Shown here piece after piece: positions 1 through 9,157 of a stretch of DNA of 64,000 nucleotides; the first letter of the stretch is position 1, and each line of letters starts with the position of its first letter. The position numbers and the translations under genes were made by a program. The stretch spans positions 4,615,910 through 4,679,909 of the forward strand of contig NZ_HF570108.1 in the NCBI RefSeq assembly GCF_000297395.2. The letters are read 5' to 3'. The notes below the pieces were generated by a model. That model saw only the letters and a program-made list of their open reading frames with translations, searched no databases and was not told the origin of the DNA. Source of the stretch: Micromonospora lupini str. Lupac 08. Its GTDB lineage: Bacteria; Actinomycetota; Actinomycetes; Mycobacteriales; Micromonosporaceae.

Positions 1-2001
1 CAGGAGTACACGGGCCAGAACTGGATGCTCACCTACCTCGGCCCGATGTACGAGGAGATCCTCAAGACCGACACGTACGCGACCGACGCGAACGGGAAGC
101 TGCTGAAGGAGCGCCTGGTCGGCAACATCGTCGACGGGACGGCTCAGCACCATCCGGACACCGCCATCGTGGGTGTCGCCAACCTCGGCAACGCCGACAA
201 CCTGACCGGGCACCACTTCGCCCAGGCCAACCTCTTCGCCTTCGGCCGCCAGGCGTGGGACTGGACGCTCGACTCGGCGGACGTCGCGACGGACTGGGTC
301 CGGATGACCTGGGGCAACGACAGGCGTGTCGTCGACACCATCCGCAAGATGATGATGGGGTCGTGGGAGGCGCTGGTGAGCTACCAGACGCCGCTGGGCA
401 TCGGCCACCAGTTCGCCGAGGGCGCCCACTACCGGCCCGACCCGGCCGACTGGGCAGGCCGCGACGATTGGAGCCCGGTCTACTACAACCAGGCCGACAG
501 CGTCGGACTCGGCTACGACCGCTCCCCCACCGGCAGCAATCTCGCCGCCCAGTACTTCCCCCGGCTCCAGCGGCGGTACGGGGACATCGGTTCGGTGCCG
601 GAGAACCTGCTGATGTGGTTCCACCACGTGCCGTGGGGCCATCGGATGGACAGCGGCCGACCGTTCTGGGACGAGCTGGTCTACCGCTACCAGATGGGCG
701 TGCAGTACGTGACCTGGATGCGCGAGACCTGGGAGACGCTCCAGGCCGACATCGACGCACGACGGTTCGCGGAGGTCCGCGCCAAGCTGGCCGTCCACGA
801 GAGGGACGCCGCCGACTGGCGGGACACGTCGGTGAACTACTGGAAGGAGTTCAGCGGGCGGGCCATTCCGGTCGACGACGCGCCCCTCTCGGCGAAGATC
901 GTGGTGAACGGCAGGGAGTTCGGCGGCTTCAACCTGTCCGACACGTCGTACACCATCCCGGTTCGCGCCGGGGGCTCTCCCACCATCACGAAGGTGCGGA
1001 CGGCCGACCGGAAGGCGCGCCATCAGATCGTCTCCCAGGCGGCGAGCGTCCCCGGGCAGGCGGTCGTCAAGGTCACGACGGAGAGCTTCTTCGGCCCGCT
1101 CGTGAAGAACTACGTCTTCAACCTGGTGCCCGACACGACGCTGACGGCTCTGCGCGTCGACGGCAAGCGCCTGGCGTCCTTCGCGCCGACGGTGCTGCGG
1201 TACAACGCCCTCACGGCGGCCGGCACCACGACCGTCCCGACGGTCACCGCCAGCGCCGCTGACACCGCCGCCACGGTCGCAGTCGAGCAGGCGACCAGCC
1301 CCACCGGGCAGGCGCGGGTCACCGTCACCAACGGCGGAGCCTCGTCGGTCTACACGGTGGATCTGAACACCACCAGCACCGGCAGCGACGAGTTCGACTC
1401 GGCTCCGCTCGGCCCGCAGTGGCAGTGGGTCCGGCCGGACGAAGACAGCCGCCGTCTGACCGACGGGTCGCTCGTCATCACCGCGCAGCAGGGTGACCTC
1501 CAGGGCAGCACCAACACCGCGAAGAACCTGGCCCTCCAGGACGTCGACGGTGACTGGACGGCCGACTCCAAGGTCGTCTTCTCCCGCCCGCTGACCACCA
1601 ACAACGAACAGGGCGGTGTCATCGGGTACGCCGACGACAACAACTACGTGAAGCTCGCCTGGGAGATGGGTAGCGCGACCGCGGCCGTCAACAAGGTCCG
1701 GCTCGTCTTCCTCCGCGAGCAGAACGGCACGACGTCGACCGTGGAGATCACCGGCGCGGACGCCCAGCGGATCGTCGGGGCCGACGGCGCCGTCTGGCTG
1801 CGACTGACCAAGATCGGGGACAGCTACCGCGCCTACTACTCCCGCGACGGGAGCGTCTACCGCTACATCGGCTCCACGACGCTGAACGTCGAAACGACGA
1901 AGGCCGGGTTGCTGGCCTTCAACCGGGCCGGCACCTCCACCGACCTCGACGTCGCCTTCGACCACTTCCGGATCGAGAGCCGCGGGGAGCGCATCCGCTA
2001 G
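1..2001 (+). CDS. GH67 alpha-glucuronidase, C-terminal part (5' truncated by window)
   Basis: The reading frame is open from base 1, so the gene begins before the window. The first residues read QEYTGQ, a conserved GH67 stretch; from memory of the family its Glu is one of the paired catalytic carboxylates. GHHFAQANLFAFGRQAWD and the following helices match the GH67 C-terminal region that packs on the (beta/alpha)8 barrel. The family removes 4-O-methyl-glucuronic acid from the end of xylooligosaccharides. After about residue 300 come a Cadherin-like/Ig-like stretch and then a concanavalin-like beta-sandwich (from DEFDSAPLGPQWQWVRP) of the kind found at the C-terminus of GH43 xylosidases and DUF1349 proteins. 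This appended domain suggests an exported enzyme, but the signal peptide is out of view. It fits functionally with the GH10 and GH30 xylanases in the window. Confidence 0.85.
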   Translation, partial: QEYTGQNWMLTYLGPMYEEILKTDTYATDANGKLLKERLVGNIVDGTAQHHPDTAIVGVANLGNADNLTGHHFAQANLFAFGRQAWDWTLDSADVATDWVRMTWGNDRRVVDTIRKMMMGSWEALVSYQTPLGIGHQFAEGAHYRPDPADWAGRDDWSPVYYNQADSVGLGYDRSPTGSNLAAQYFPRLQRRYGDIGSVPENLLMWFHHVPWGHRMDSGRPFWDELVYRYQMGVQYVTWMRETWETLQADIDARRFAEVRAKLAVHERDAADWRDTSVNYWKEFSGRAIPVDDAPLSAKIVVNGREFGGFNLSDTSYTIPVRAGGSPTITKVRTADRKARHQIVSQAASVPGQAVVKVTTESFFGPLVKNYVFNLVPDTTLTALRVDGKRLASFAPTVLRYNALTAAGTTTVPTVTASAADTAATVAVEQATSPTGQARVTVTNGGASSVYTVDLNTTSTGSDEFDSAPLGPQWQWVRPDEDSRRLTDGSLVITAQQGDLQGSTNTAKNLALQDVDGDWTADSKVVFSRPLTTNNEQGGVIGYADDNNYVKLAWEMGSATAAVNKVRLVFLREQNGTTSTVEITGADAQRIVGADGAVWLRLTKIGDSYRAYYSRDGSVYRYIGSTTLNVETTKAGLLAFNRAGTSTDLDVAFDHFRIESRGERIR

Positions 2002-2034
2002 ACGAGTAGGTCCTCACTCAAGACGGGCCTGGGA

Positions 2035-3024
2035 TCACTGCTCCGCCGACTGGCCGACCACCTGGTCACCAAGAGGGCTGCGCCGGTACAGCACGTGCCG
2101 TCCGTCGCGGGCGCGAGTGATCAGGCCTGTCGCGTGGAGGACCTTCAGGTGTTGGGACACGGCGCTGGGTGTGACTGTGAGCCGGCGGGCGATCTCCACG
2201 GTCGGTAGCGGTTCGGCAAGGAGGTGGAGCAGTCGCGCTCTGGGCGCGCCGAGGAGCAATGTGACGGCGGTCGCGTCGGCGGTCGGTGTCGGCGCCCAGA
2301 GCGTTGCTACTCCACGGCAGGGGTATGCCAGCACTGGCGGTTCCTGCGGGCTGACTGGCGGGGCGGGCTTGTAGGAGAACACGGACGGCACCAGCAGAAG
2401 TCCTCGGCCGGCTGCCGCGACATGGTGCCTGCCGATCATCTTGTCGATGTGCAGGACGCCGTCCTGCCAGCGCAGGTTCGGGTGCATGTCGGCGAAGAGC
2501 AGGCGCGCGCCTCCAACGGCCAGTTGTCGGGCGCGGTAGGTCATGTCTGCTTCCAGGACGAGTCGCATCTGCGGCCAGGTCGGCCTGATCGCGATCTCCC
2601 AGTAACGCTGCAGGTGGTCACAGATGGCATCGCGGAGTACGAGGACAGGAGCGTCGTCGTCCGCGGTGATCCCCTGCAAGATGTCCGGAAGCCGGCCACG
2701 TGGGTACACGGCCAACACGTCGCGGCGAACGACATCCGGAGGCGTCCGGCGTACGGCGGTCAACTCTTCTTCGAAGGTCACGGCGAACTCCGTCGGCCGG
2801 GGCGTCAGGAAATCCGCAACGGCGCGGTCTGGCCCGACCAGGGACATCAGCAGGTCGGCACCGGGCGCATCGAGTCTGCCGAGAACCGACCTGCGCCACG
2901 GCAGGTGCAACGCGTACAAGCCGGGCTCGCGCAGTACCCGCAGGCTGAGCACGGTCTGGTAGATCGGCGAGATCGCGAAGCGGGTGTCCGCGAGGTCCTC
3001 GACGCTGAGCACGAAGCTGATCAT
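2035..3024 (-). CDS. ArsR-type winged-helix regulator with N-terminal DUF5937-like domain
   Basis: The last 80 or so residues (LLGAPRARLLHLLAEPLPTVEIARRLTVTPSAVSQHLKVLH) are a clear ArsR-type winged HTH. The first 240 residues form the long N-terminal domain typical of actinobacterial DUF5937/ArsR proteins. No metal-binding Cys cluster is visible in the helix regions, so metal sensing is unlikely. The gene is divergent from the SDR remnant and the MFS gene, so it probably controls itself and the genes to its right (inference). The ligand is unknown. Confidence 0.85.
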   Translation of the reverse strand: MISFVLSVEDLADTRFAISPIYQTVLSLRVLREPGLYALHLPWRRSVLGRLDAPGADLLMSLVGPDRAVADFLTPRPTEFAVTFEEELTAVRRTPPDVVRRDVLAVYPRGRLPDILQGITADDDAPVLVLRDAICDHLQRYWEIAIRPTWPQMRLVLEADMTYRARQLAVGGARLLFADMHPNLRWQDGVLHIDKMIGRHHVAAAGRGLLLVPSVFSYKPAPPVSPQEPPVLAYPCRGVATLWAPTPTADATAVTLLLGAPRARLLHLLAEPLPTVEIARRLTVTPSAVSQHLKVLHATGLITRARDGRHVLYRRSPLGDQVVGQSAEQ

Positions 3025-3080
3025 TAAGCTGCACGCTACATCGGTTGGCGATCGCCGCCACGTGCCGTGGACTATCCGGC

Positions 3081-3482
3081 ATGACGCAGATCAACATCAC
3101 AGACCAGGCCATTCGGCGCACGGCGATCGTCACGGGTGCGGCACGGGGCATCGGCGCCGGGGTGGCCAGCCGCGTCGACTACGCCGCCGCGAAGGCCGGT
3201 CTGATCGGCTTCACCAAGTCGCTCGCGCTGCGGCTCGGACAGCACGGCGTGACGGCGAACGCCATCGGACCGGGCTTCGTGGTCAGTGACATGACCAGGG
3301 TCGGGGCCCAGCGGCGGGGCCGCGGCTTCGAGGAGCACCAGCGGATCGTGGCGCAGACCATCCCGGTGCGCCGGGTCGGCCAGCCCGAGGACATCGCGCA
3401 CACCGCGTCGTACCTGGTCAGCCCCGAAGCCGGGTTCGTCTCCGGCCAGGTCGTCTACGTCGCCGGCGGGCCGGTGGACTGA
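3081..3482 (+). pseudogene. SDR oxidoreductase with a large internal deletion
   Basis: The frame starts at ATG 3081 and carries the SDR cofactor motif TGAARGIG, but only a few residues later it reads VDYAAAKAGLIGFTKSLALR, the YxxxK active-site helix. In intact SDRs these are about 130 residues apart. The NNAG motif, the catalytic Ser and most of the Rossmann fold are therefore missing, while the C-terminal part up to FVSGQVVYVAGGP is intact. The product is 133 residues against a usual 240-260. The deletion kept the frame, so a short protein could be made, but an active dehydrogenase is very unlikely. It lies between the ArsR gene and the MFS gene. Confidence 0.8.
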
Positions 3483-3515
3483 CGTGATCGACGCTTTGGC
3501 ACAGGCGGTTCGCCA

Positions 3516-4715
3516 ATGAGCCGCAGGCTGCTGGTGCTCCTCGCCCTCACCTGCGGGGTCGCCGTCGGAAACATCTACTTCCCCCAGACGACCAGCCCGC
3601 TGGTCGCCGCCAGCCTGCACATCAGCGCCGACTCGGCCGCCCTGGTGGTGACCGCGGTGCAGTTCGGCTACGCCGCCGGGATCTTCCTGTTGGTGCCGCT
3701 CGGCGACCGGCTCCCGCACCGCCCGCTGATCGTCACCCTGCTCGGCCTCACCGGGCTGGGCCTGCTCGCCGCGAGCGCCGCACCCGCGCTGCCGCCGCTC
3801 GTCGGCGCGAGCGCCCTCGTCGGGGTCACGACGGTTGTCGCGCCGATCATCGGCCCCATGGCGGCCGGCCTCGTCGCCGACGACAAGCGCGGCGTGGTCA
3901 GCGGCACCCTGCTGAGCGGCTCCATCGCTGGCATGCTGTTGTCCCGCACCGTCGCGGGCACCATCGGCGACTGGTTCGGATGGCGGGCCCCCTACCTGAC
4001 GGCGGCGGCGTCCGTGCTGTTCATCGCCGTGGTCATGGTCCGCGTACTGCCGACGACACGTCCGCCGTCCGGGCACCGGTACCCGGCGCTGCTGGCCGAG
4101 TCGCTGCGCCTGCTGCGCACCGAGGCCGACCTGCGCCGCTCCTGCTTCTACCAGGCGACGGTCTTCGCCGGTTTCTCCGCGGTCTGGACCGCCGTCGCGC
4201 TGCTGCTCACCGGCCCCACATACGACTTGGGCGCACCGGCGGTCGGAACGCTCGCACTTGTCAACGCGGCGACAATGCTGTGCACCCCGGTCGCCGGACG
4301 GCAGGTGGACCGTAGGGGCAGCGACGCGGTGAATCTGGCCTGCCTGCTCGGGGTCATCGCCTCGGCCGTCGTCCTCGCGTTCGCCGGTCTCGGCGGGGCG
4401 GGAGGCCTCGCGGCACTGGCGCTCGGCACGTTGCTGCTCGACGTCGGAATGCAGTCCGGCATGGTCGCCAACCAGGTACGCATCTACGCCCTACGGCCGG
4501 AAGCCCGGAGCAGACTCAACACCGCCTACATGACCTGTGCCTACCTCGGCGGCAGCCTCGGCTCCTGGCTCGGAGCCCGCGCCTACGCCCACTTCGGGTG
4601 GCTGGGCGTATGCGCGGTCCTGGCGCTCCTCGCCGCGATCGCTCTTGCCCGCCACCTGGCATCGAGCCCTGCCACCGGCCACCCTCGAACCACAGTCGCC
4701 GTCCAGAACACCTGA
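3516..4715 (+). CDS. MFS transporter (drug-efflux type, 12 TM)
   Basis: This 399-residue protein consists almost entirely of hydrophobic helices with short loops. It has the MFS 'GDRLPHRP' motif A region after TM2 and a second similar loop (GRQVDRRGSD) after the central break, as in 12-TM proton-driven exporters of the DHA1 class. The N-terminal VAVGNIYFPQTTSPLVAA resembles YfcJ/AraJ-like members. It starts 33 bases after the SDR remnant and ends 6 bases before the kinase gene, so they probably share a transcript. Regulation by the divergent ArsR protein is likely. The substrate is unknown. Confidence 0.85.
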   Translation: MSRRLLVLLALTCGVAVGNIYFPQTTSPLVAASLHISADSAALVVTAVQFGYAAGIFLLVPLGDRLPHRPLIVTLLGLTGLGLLAASAAPALPPLVGASALVGVTTVVAPIIGPMAAGLVADDKRGVVSGTLLSGSIAGMLLSRTVAGTIGDWFGWRAPYLTAAASVLFIAVVMVRVLPTTRPPSGHRYPALLAESLRLLRTEADLRRSCFYQATVFAGFSAVWTAVALLLTGPTYDLGAPAVGTLALVNAATMLCTPVAGRQVDRRGSDAVNLACLLGVIASAVVLAFAGLGGAGGLAALALGTLLLDVGMQSGMVANQVRIYALRPEARSRLNTAYMTCAYLGGSLGSWLGARAYAHFGWLGVCAVLALLAAIALARHLASSPATGHPRTTVAVQNT

Positions 4716-4721
4716 CCAAGG

Positions 4722-5669
4722 ATGATTGTCGTGTCAGCCTCTTCCCACCGCCCATCTGTGTCGCCGGATGTGCCGATGCACGATGGCCAGCTCACCGTCT
4801 CACTCGACGCGGTGCGTGAGCTGGTGGCCGCGCAGTTCCCCGAGTGGCGGAGCCTGCCTCTCCGGCGCGTCGCTTCGCAGGGAACGGTCAACGCCATCTT
4901 CCGTATCGGGGAACGGTTCACGGCCCGGTTCCCCCTTCAGCCCGGTGAGGTCGACGCGGTTCAGGGCTGGCTGGAACGCGAAGCGGAAGCGGCCCGAGAA
5001 CTGATGGGTCGTACACGATTTCCCACCCCCGAGCCGGTCGCCATCGGTGAACCCGGCGCCGGCTATCCGCTTCCGTGGTCGGTACAGACGTGGGTACCCG
5101 GTGTCGTAGCCACCGATAACGACCCGGGCGACTCCGTCGCGTTCGCGCACGATCTGGCCGAGTTCGTCAGCGGCGTGCGAGCCATCGACACACGGGGACG
5201 CACGTTCACCGGCCAGGGTCGCGGTGGCGAGCTACCGGCGCACGACGGGTGGATGGAAACCTGCTTCGGGCGCAGCGAGACGCTGCTGGACGTCCCGCTG
5301 CTCCGCCGCATCTGGGAGGTCATGAGGGAACTGCCGCGGGGCGAAGCCCCGGACAGGATGAACCATGGTGATCTCATTCCGGGAAACGTCCTCGTCTCCG
5401 GCGGGCGGCTGGCCGGGGTACTCGACGTGGGCGGACTGGGGCCTGCCGACCCCGCCCTTGACCTCGTCGGTGCCTGGCACCTGCTGGAACGCGAGCCACG
5501 TCAGGCATTTCGGCAGCAACTCGGCTGCGACGATCTGGAATGGGAGCGCGGCAGAGCGTGGGCCTTCCAGCAGGCAATGGGGGTGGTGTGGTATTACCAC
5601 CGGACCAACGCCGCCATGAGTCTGATGGGCCGACGCACTCTCGCGCGCATCATTGCCGACCCGCCCTGA
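4722..5669 (+). CDS. Aminoglycoside phosphotransferase (APH) family kinase
   Basis: The protein has the APH catalytic loop MNHGDLIPGNVLV (HGDxxxxN) and a following metal-binding Asp in GVLDVGGLGPADPALDLVG, where the usual DFG-like triplet reads DVG. The N-terminal lobe has beta strands around QGTVNAIFRIGERFTARFP. The family phosphorylates aminoglycosides, macrolides or small hydroxylated metabolites; the substrate here cannot be told from sequence. The ATG at 4722 lies 6 bases after the MFS stop. A later in-frame ATG near 4776 is possible, because the first 18 residues look unstructured. Coupling to an exporter hints at a resistance pair, which is inference. Confidence 0.85.
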   Translation: MIVVSASSHRPSVSPDVPMHDGQLTVSLDAVRELVAAQFPEWRSLPLRRVASQGTVNAIFRIGERFTARFPLQPGEVDAVQGWLEREAEAARELMGRTRFPTPEPVAIGEPGAGYPLPWSVQTWVPGVVATDNDPGDSVAFAHDLAEFVSGVRAIDTRGRTFTGQGRGGELPAHDGWMETCFGRSETLLDVPLLRRIWEVMRELPRGEAPDRMNHGDLIPGNVLVSGGRLAGVLDVGGLGPADPALDLVGAWHLLEREPRQAFRQQLGCDDLEWERGRAWAFQQAMGVVWYYHRTNAAMSLMGRRTLARIIADPP

Positions 5670-5703
5670 GCCGGCCCGGGTCGAGCAGCTCGACCGGAAG
5701 GCG

Positions 5704-5740
5704 CGACCGGGCCCGTCCCTGGTGGGGACGGGCCCGGTCG
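5704..5740. terminator. Bidirectional hairpin terminator
   Basis: A perfect 16-bp stem (5704-5719 with 5725-5740) closes a 5-base loop. It lies between two convergent genes, the kinase ending at 5669 and the GH95 gene ending at 5768. There is no T-run, which is usual for actinobacterial hairpins. Confidence 0.8.
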
Positions 5741-5767
5741 TGCTCCCCCGAGCAGGATTCGTTGCCG

Positions 5768-8700
5768 TCAGCCCCCGATGGCGATGGCGAAGATGTGCAT
5801 GGTCACCACGTTCGCCGCCGGCCGGGCGCTGATGTTGGGCAGCACCACCGAGGCGACCGCCTTGTTCTGCAACGCGACACCCACGTAGTAGATGCAGGCG
5901 GCGGTGTTCTGCCGCTGGTTGTTGGGCCGGTTCTGGTACGCGGACACGATGGCGGCGGTCCCCGCGGAACTGGGCCCGCCGTACCAGTCGGGCGTGCTCA
6001 GCGTGAACGTCTGGCGGGTGCCGTCGGCGTAGACCACCGTGCCGGTGCCCGACGGGGCGCCATAGGTGCCCGTCAGCAGGAAGCCGAGCGTGCTGCCGGT
6101 GCCGGTCACGCTTATCGTCTGGCCCGAGGCGATGGCGTTGTCGGCGGCCCCGGAGCTGACGTTGGGCCAGCGGAAGGTGATGCCGTTGCGGCTCACCGTG
6201 CCGCCCGGACTGGCACCGGCGGCCGCCAGGGCCTGCGCCGAGAGCGACGCCCCGCCGCCGTCGAAGTTGCCGACGTTTGTGTTGCTGTCGCTGGTGATGC
6301 CGACGTTGCTGAAGCTCTGCTCAAGCGTCGGGCTGGTGGTGCCCCCCGAACTGGTGGCCCGGTAGGTGCGCCCGGCCTGCACGGTGGCCTCGATGAGGTC
6401 GGTCTCGATCCGGGCGGTCCGCGCGGCCGTACCGTCGGCGGTGTCGACGATCGTGACGGTGCCGGTGAAGAGCCGACCGCGCAGGCGGACGGTGCCGGCG
6501 CGATCCGGACGGAGCAGCACCTCGCTGGCCAGCCCATTGCTCCACGTGATGCTGACCGTGTGCCCGCCGCGACCCCGCAGGCCGGCCACCCGCCCGCTCG
6601 GCCAAGCCGGCGGCAGCGCGGGCAGGATGTGCAACTCGCCGGCGTGGCTCTGCAGCAGCATCTCGGCGATGCCGGCGGTGGCGCCGAAGTTGCCGTCGAT
6701 CTGGAAGGGCGGGTGCAGGTCGAACATGTTCGGCGCGAGTCGGGCGGTGGTGGCCAGGTAGCGGATCAGGTCGTGGGCCCGCTTGCCCTCCTCCATCCGC
6801 GCCCAGAAGTTGATTTTCCAGGCCAGCGACCAGCCGGTGCCGTCGTCGCCGCGCAGCGCCAGCGTCCGGCGGGCGGCCTCGAACAACTGCGGGGTGCCGC
6901 GCTTGGTGATCTGGTTGCTCGGCGCGAGCCCGTACAGGTGCGAGATGTGCCTGTGGTTGGGCTCGGTCTCCACCCAGTCGTAGAGCCACTCCATGATGTT
7001 GCCGCGCGAGCCGACCTTCATGGGAGGGAGCCGGTCCCGGGTGGCGCGAACCTGGGCCCGGAAGGTGCTGTCCACGTCGAGGATCTCGCTCGCGCGGGCG
7101 CAGGCGTCGAACAGGTCCCGCAGGATCTGGTTGTCCATCGTGGGGCCGGCGCACACGCTGGCGTTCGCGTGGTGGCTGAGCTCCGGCGAGTTCGACGGGT
7201 TGGTGACCAGGTAGCCGAGGGTCGGCTCGGTCACCAGGGTGTTCAGGAAGAACTGCGCGGCGCCCTTCATGGCCGGGTAGTTCGTCCGCAGGAACTCGAT
7301 GTCGCCGTTGAACAGGTAGTGGTCCCAGATCAGCGTGGACAGCCAGGCGCCGCCGGTCTGCCACATGCCCCAGAACGCGCCGTCCACGACCGCGGTGGCC
7401 CGCCAGGCGTCGGTGTTGTGGTGGGTGACCCAGCCACTGGCGGCGCCGTACTGCACCTGGGCCGTCCGCGTTCCGGTGACGGCGAGGTCTCTGACCAGGT
7501 CGAACACCGGGTTGTGACACTCGGCCAGGTTCGTCGTGTTGGCCGGCCAGTAGTTCATCGGCAGGTTGGCGTTGATCGTGTACTTCGAGTCCCAGGAGGG
7601 GGCCAGCGAGTCGTTCCAGATGCCCTGGAGGTTCGCCGGCTGAGTGCCCGGCCGCGACGAGGAGATCAGCAGGTACCGGCCGAACTGGAACAGCAGCGCG
7701 GAGAACTGCGGGTCGTTGACGCTGTTGTGCTGCGCGATCCGGACGTCCGTCGTCTGGTCGGCCGCCGAGGTGCGGCCCAGGTCGAGGGTGACCCGGCCGA
7801 ACAGCGCCTGGTAGTCGGCCACGTGCCGGCTGCGCAGCTGGTCGTAGCTGCTGGCCCGGGCGGCGCTGAGGCGCTGTCGCGCGATGCCCCCGTAGTCGCC
7901 GCCGACGTTGCGGTAGTTGACGTAGCTGGAGCCGATCGAGACGAGCACCGTCACGCTCGTCGCGTTGGTGACCCGCAGGGTGCCACCGGAGCTGGACACG
8001 GTGCCCCCGCTGACGGTGGCATTGGCCAGGGCCAGGAAACGGACCTGCCCGGTGACGCCCTCCATGTTCCCGGAGACACCGTCGAGGCCGATCGTGGCGC
8101 CGTCCGGGCTGGACACCGTCGTGCGCTGCGGACTGTCGAAGGTGGCGGTGAAGCTGATCGAGTTGCTGCGGTCGGCGGTCAGTCGCATCGCGATGACCTG
8201 GTCCGGCGCGCTGGCGAAGACCTCGCGCTGGTAACGGATGCCATTGAGGACGTACGACGTCGTGGTCGTGGCGGTGGTGAGGTCGAGCGTCCGGTTGTGC
8301 TGGGACGCGCCGCTTGCGGATCCGAAGGCGAGCCGGAGGTTGCCGACGGTCTGGTAGGCCAACTGCCCGCCGGGGTTGCCCATCATGGTCTGGTTGATGA
8401 GGTCCTGGGCCTGCGTCCACTGGTTCGCGTTCACCAGCCGCCGGATCTCCGCCAGCGCCGCCGCGCCCCGGGTGTTGCTGGGGTCGTGCGGGCCGCCGGC
8501 CCACACCGTGTCCTCGTTGAGCTGAAGTCGTTCCGTGTCGACGTTGCCGAACACCATCGCGCCGAGGCGGCCGTTGCCGATCGGCAGCGCCCGGAGCCAG
8601 TCGGTGCCGGCGCCCTCGTCGTACCAGAGGGCGAGGTCACCGGCGGCCAGCACCTGCGGCGGCGCGACGGAGTCGGCTCGCGCGGTCGCCGTCCAGGGCA

Positions 8701-8770
8701 GCGGCAGCATGGCGCCACCCGCGCCGGCTGCGCCGATCTTGAGGGCCTGCCGCCGGGTCAGGTCTGACAT
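5768..8770 (-). CDS. Exported GH95 alpha-L-fucosidase with C-terminal binding-like domain
   Basis: The 1000-residue protein starts with a Tat signal (LTRRQALKIGAAGAGG, cleavage after about residue 32). Then comes the GH95 N-terminal beta-domain (LPIGNGRLGAMVFGNVDTERLQLNEDTVWAGG) and the (alpha/alpha)6 catalytic part with NANLPMNYWPANTTNLAECH and FDLHPPFQIDGNFGATAGIAEMLLQS, both family signatures. The family hydrolyses alpha-1,2-linked L-fucose, or L-galactose, from plant or host glycans by an inverting mechanism. The last 170 residues (from FSNVGITSDSNTNVGNFDGGG) are a separate domain common at the ends of actinobacterial glycosidases and probably carbohydrate-binding. The gene stands alone. 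A possible operator lies about 110-130 bases upstream. Confidence 0.93.
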   Translation of the reverse strand: MSDLTRRQALKIGAAGAGGAMLPLPWTATARADSVAPPQVLAAGDLALWYDEGAGTDWLRALPIGNGRLGAMVFGNVDTERLQLNEDTVWAGGPHDPSNTRGAAALAEIRRLVNANQWTQAQDLINQTMMGNPGGQLAYQTVGNLRLAFGSASGASQHNRTLDLTTATTTTSYVLNGIRYQREVFASAPDQVIAMRLTADRSNSISFTATFDSPQRTTVSSPDGATIGLDGVSGNMEGVTGQVRFLALANATVSGGTVSSSGGTLRVTNATSVTVLVSIGSSYVNYRNVGGDYGGIARQRLSAARASSYDQLRSRHVADYQALFGRVTLDLGRTSAADQTTDVRIAQHNSVNDPQFSALLFQFGRYLLISSSRPGTQPANLQGIWNDSLAPSWDSKYTINANLPMNYWPANTTNLAECHNPVFDLVRDLAVTGTRTAQVQYGAASGWVTHHNTDAWRATAVVDGAFWGMWQTGGAWLSTLIWDHYLFNGDIEFLRTNYPAMKGAAQFFLNTLVTEPTLGYLVTNPSNSPELSHHANASVCAGPTMDNQILRDLFDACARASEILDVDSTFRAQVRATRDRLPPMKVGSRGNIMEWLYDWVETEPNHRHISHLYGLAPSNQITKRGTPQLFEAARRTLALRGDDGTGWSLAWKINFWARMEEGKRAHDLIRYLATTARLAPNMFDLHPPFQIDGNFGATAGIAEMLLQSHAGELHILPALPPAWPSGRVAGLRGRGGHTVSITWSNGLASEVLLRPDRAGTVRLRGRLFTGTVTIVDTADGTAARTARIETDLIEATVQAGRTYRATSSGGTTSPTLEQSFSNVGITSDSNTNVGNFDGGGASLSAQALAAAGASPGGTVSRNGITFRWPNVSSGAADNAIASGQTISVTGTGSTLGFLLTGTYGAPSGTGTVVYADGTRQTFTLSTPDWYGGPSSAGTAAIVSAYQNRPNNQRQNTAACIYYVGVALQNKAVASVVLPNISARPAANVVTMHIFAIAIGG

Positions 8771-8881
8771 CGATCCTCCAAACGGTGACCGATCCGGCCA
8801 CCCGAACGCGACAACGACGACCCCCGATTGCGGATCCGCGCGGTGGCACCGACCTCGCTGCGCAGGTCGTTGGCAGACCCC

Positions 8882-8901
8882 TCAGACGACCAAACGTCTG
8901 A
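8882..8901. promoter_or_regulatory. Inverted repeat upstream of GH95 gene
   Basis: TCAGACG-N6-CGTCTGA is a perfect 7-bp inverted repeat 112-131 bases upstream of the GH95 start. A third TCAGACG copy occurs at 9074-9080. Size and position suit an operator for a local regulator, whose identity is unknown. Apart from this and the hairpin at 9047-9096 I see nothing in 8771-9157. Confidence 0.4.
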
Positions 8902-9046
8902 TGTGTTTCGGGAAGATTACTCCGGTGTCACGCAATAGGCAACGGTCGATCGCCGGGAGGATCACCGGCTACATGCGACGCTCGCCGACAGACACAGATG
9001 AGCAATGCCGACGGTTCCGGACACCCCCGACCGGCCACACAGCGGC

Positions 9047-9096
9047 AGCGCCGCCGACAGGTCCGCCAATACATCAGACGAATTGTCGGCGGCGCT
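9047..9096 (-). terminator. Hairpin downstream of the MarR-MFS-VOC unit
   Basis: A perfect 13-bp stem (9047-9059 with 9084-9096) with a 24-base loop lies about 60 bases past the stop of the VOC gene, in the right place to end that minus-strand transcript. Confidence 0.5.
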
Positions 9097-9157
9097 CATG
9101 GAGGCGGCAGCGCCACCACGTCGGCCTCGACGGGCGGTCAGGCGACCCTCGACGGGT

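Noticed and set aside
5540..8767. Open frame of 1075 codons on the plus strand
   Set aside because: It lies antisense to the GH95 gene and is Arg/Gly/Val-rich shadow coding caused by high GC; no domain is recognised.
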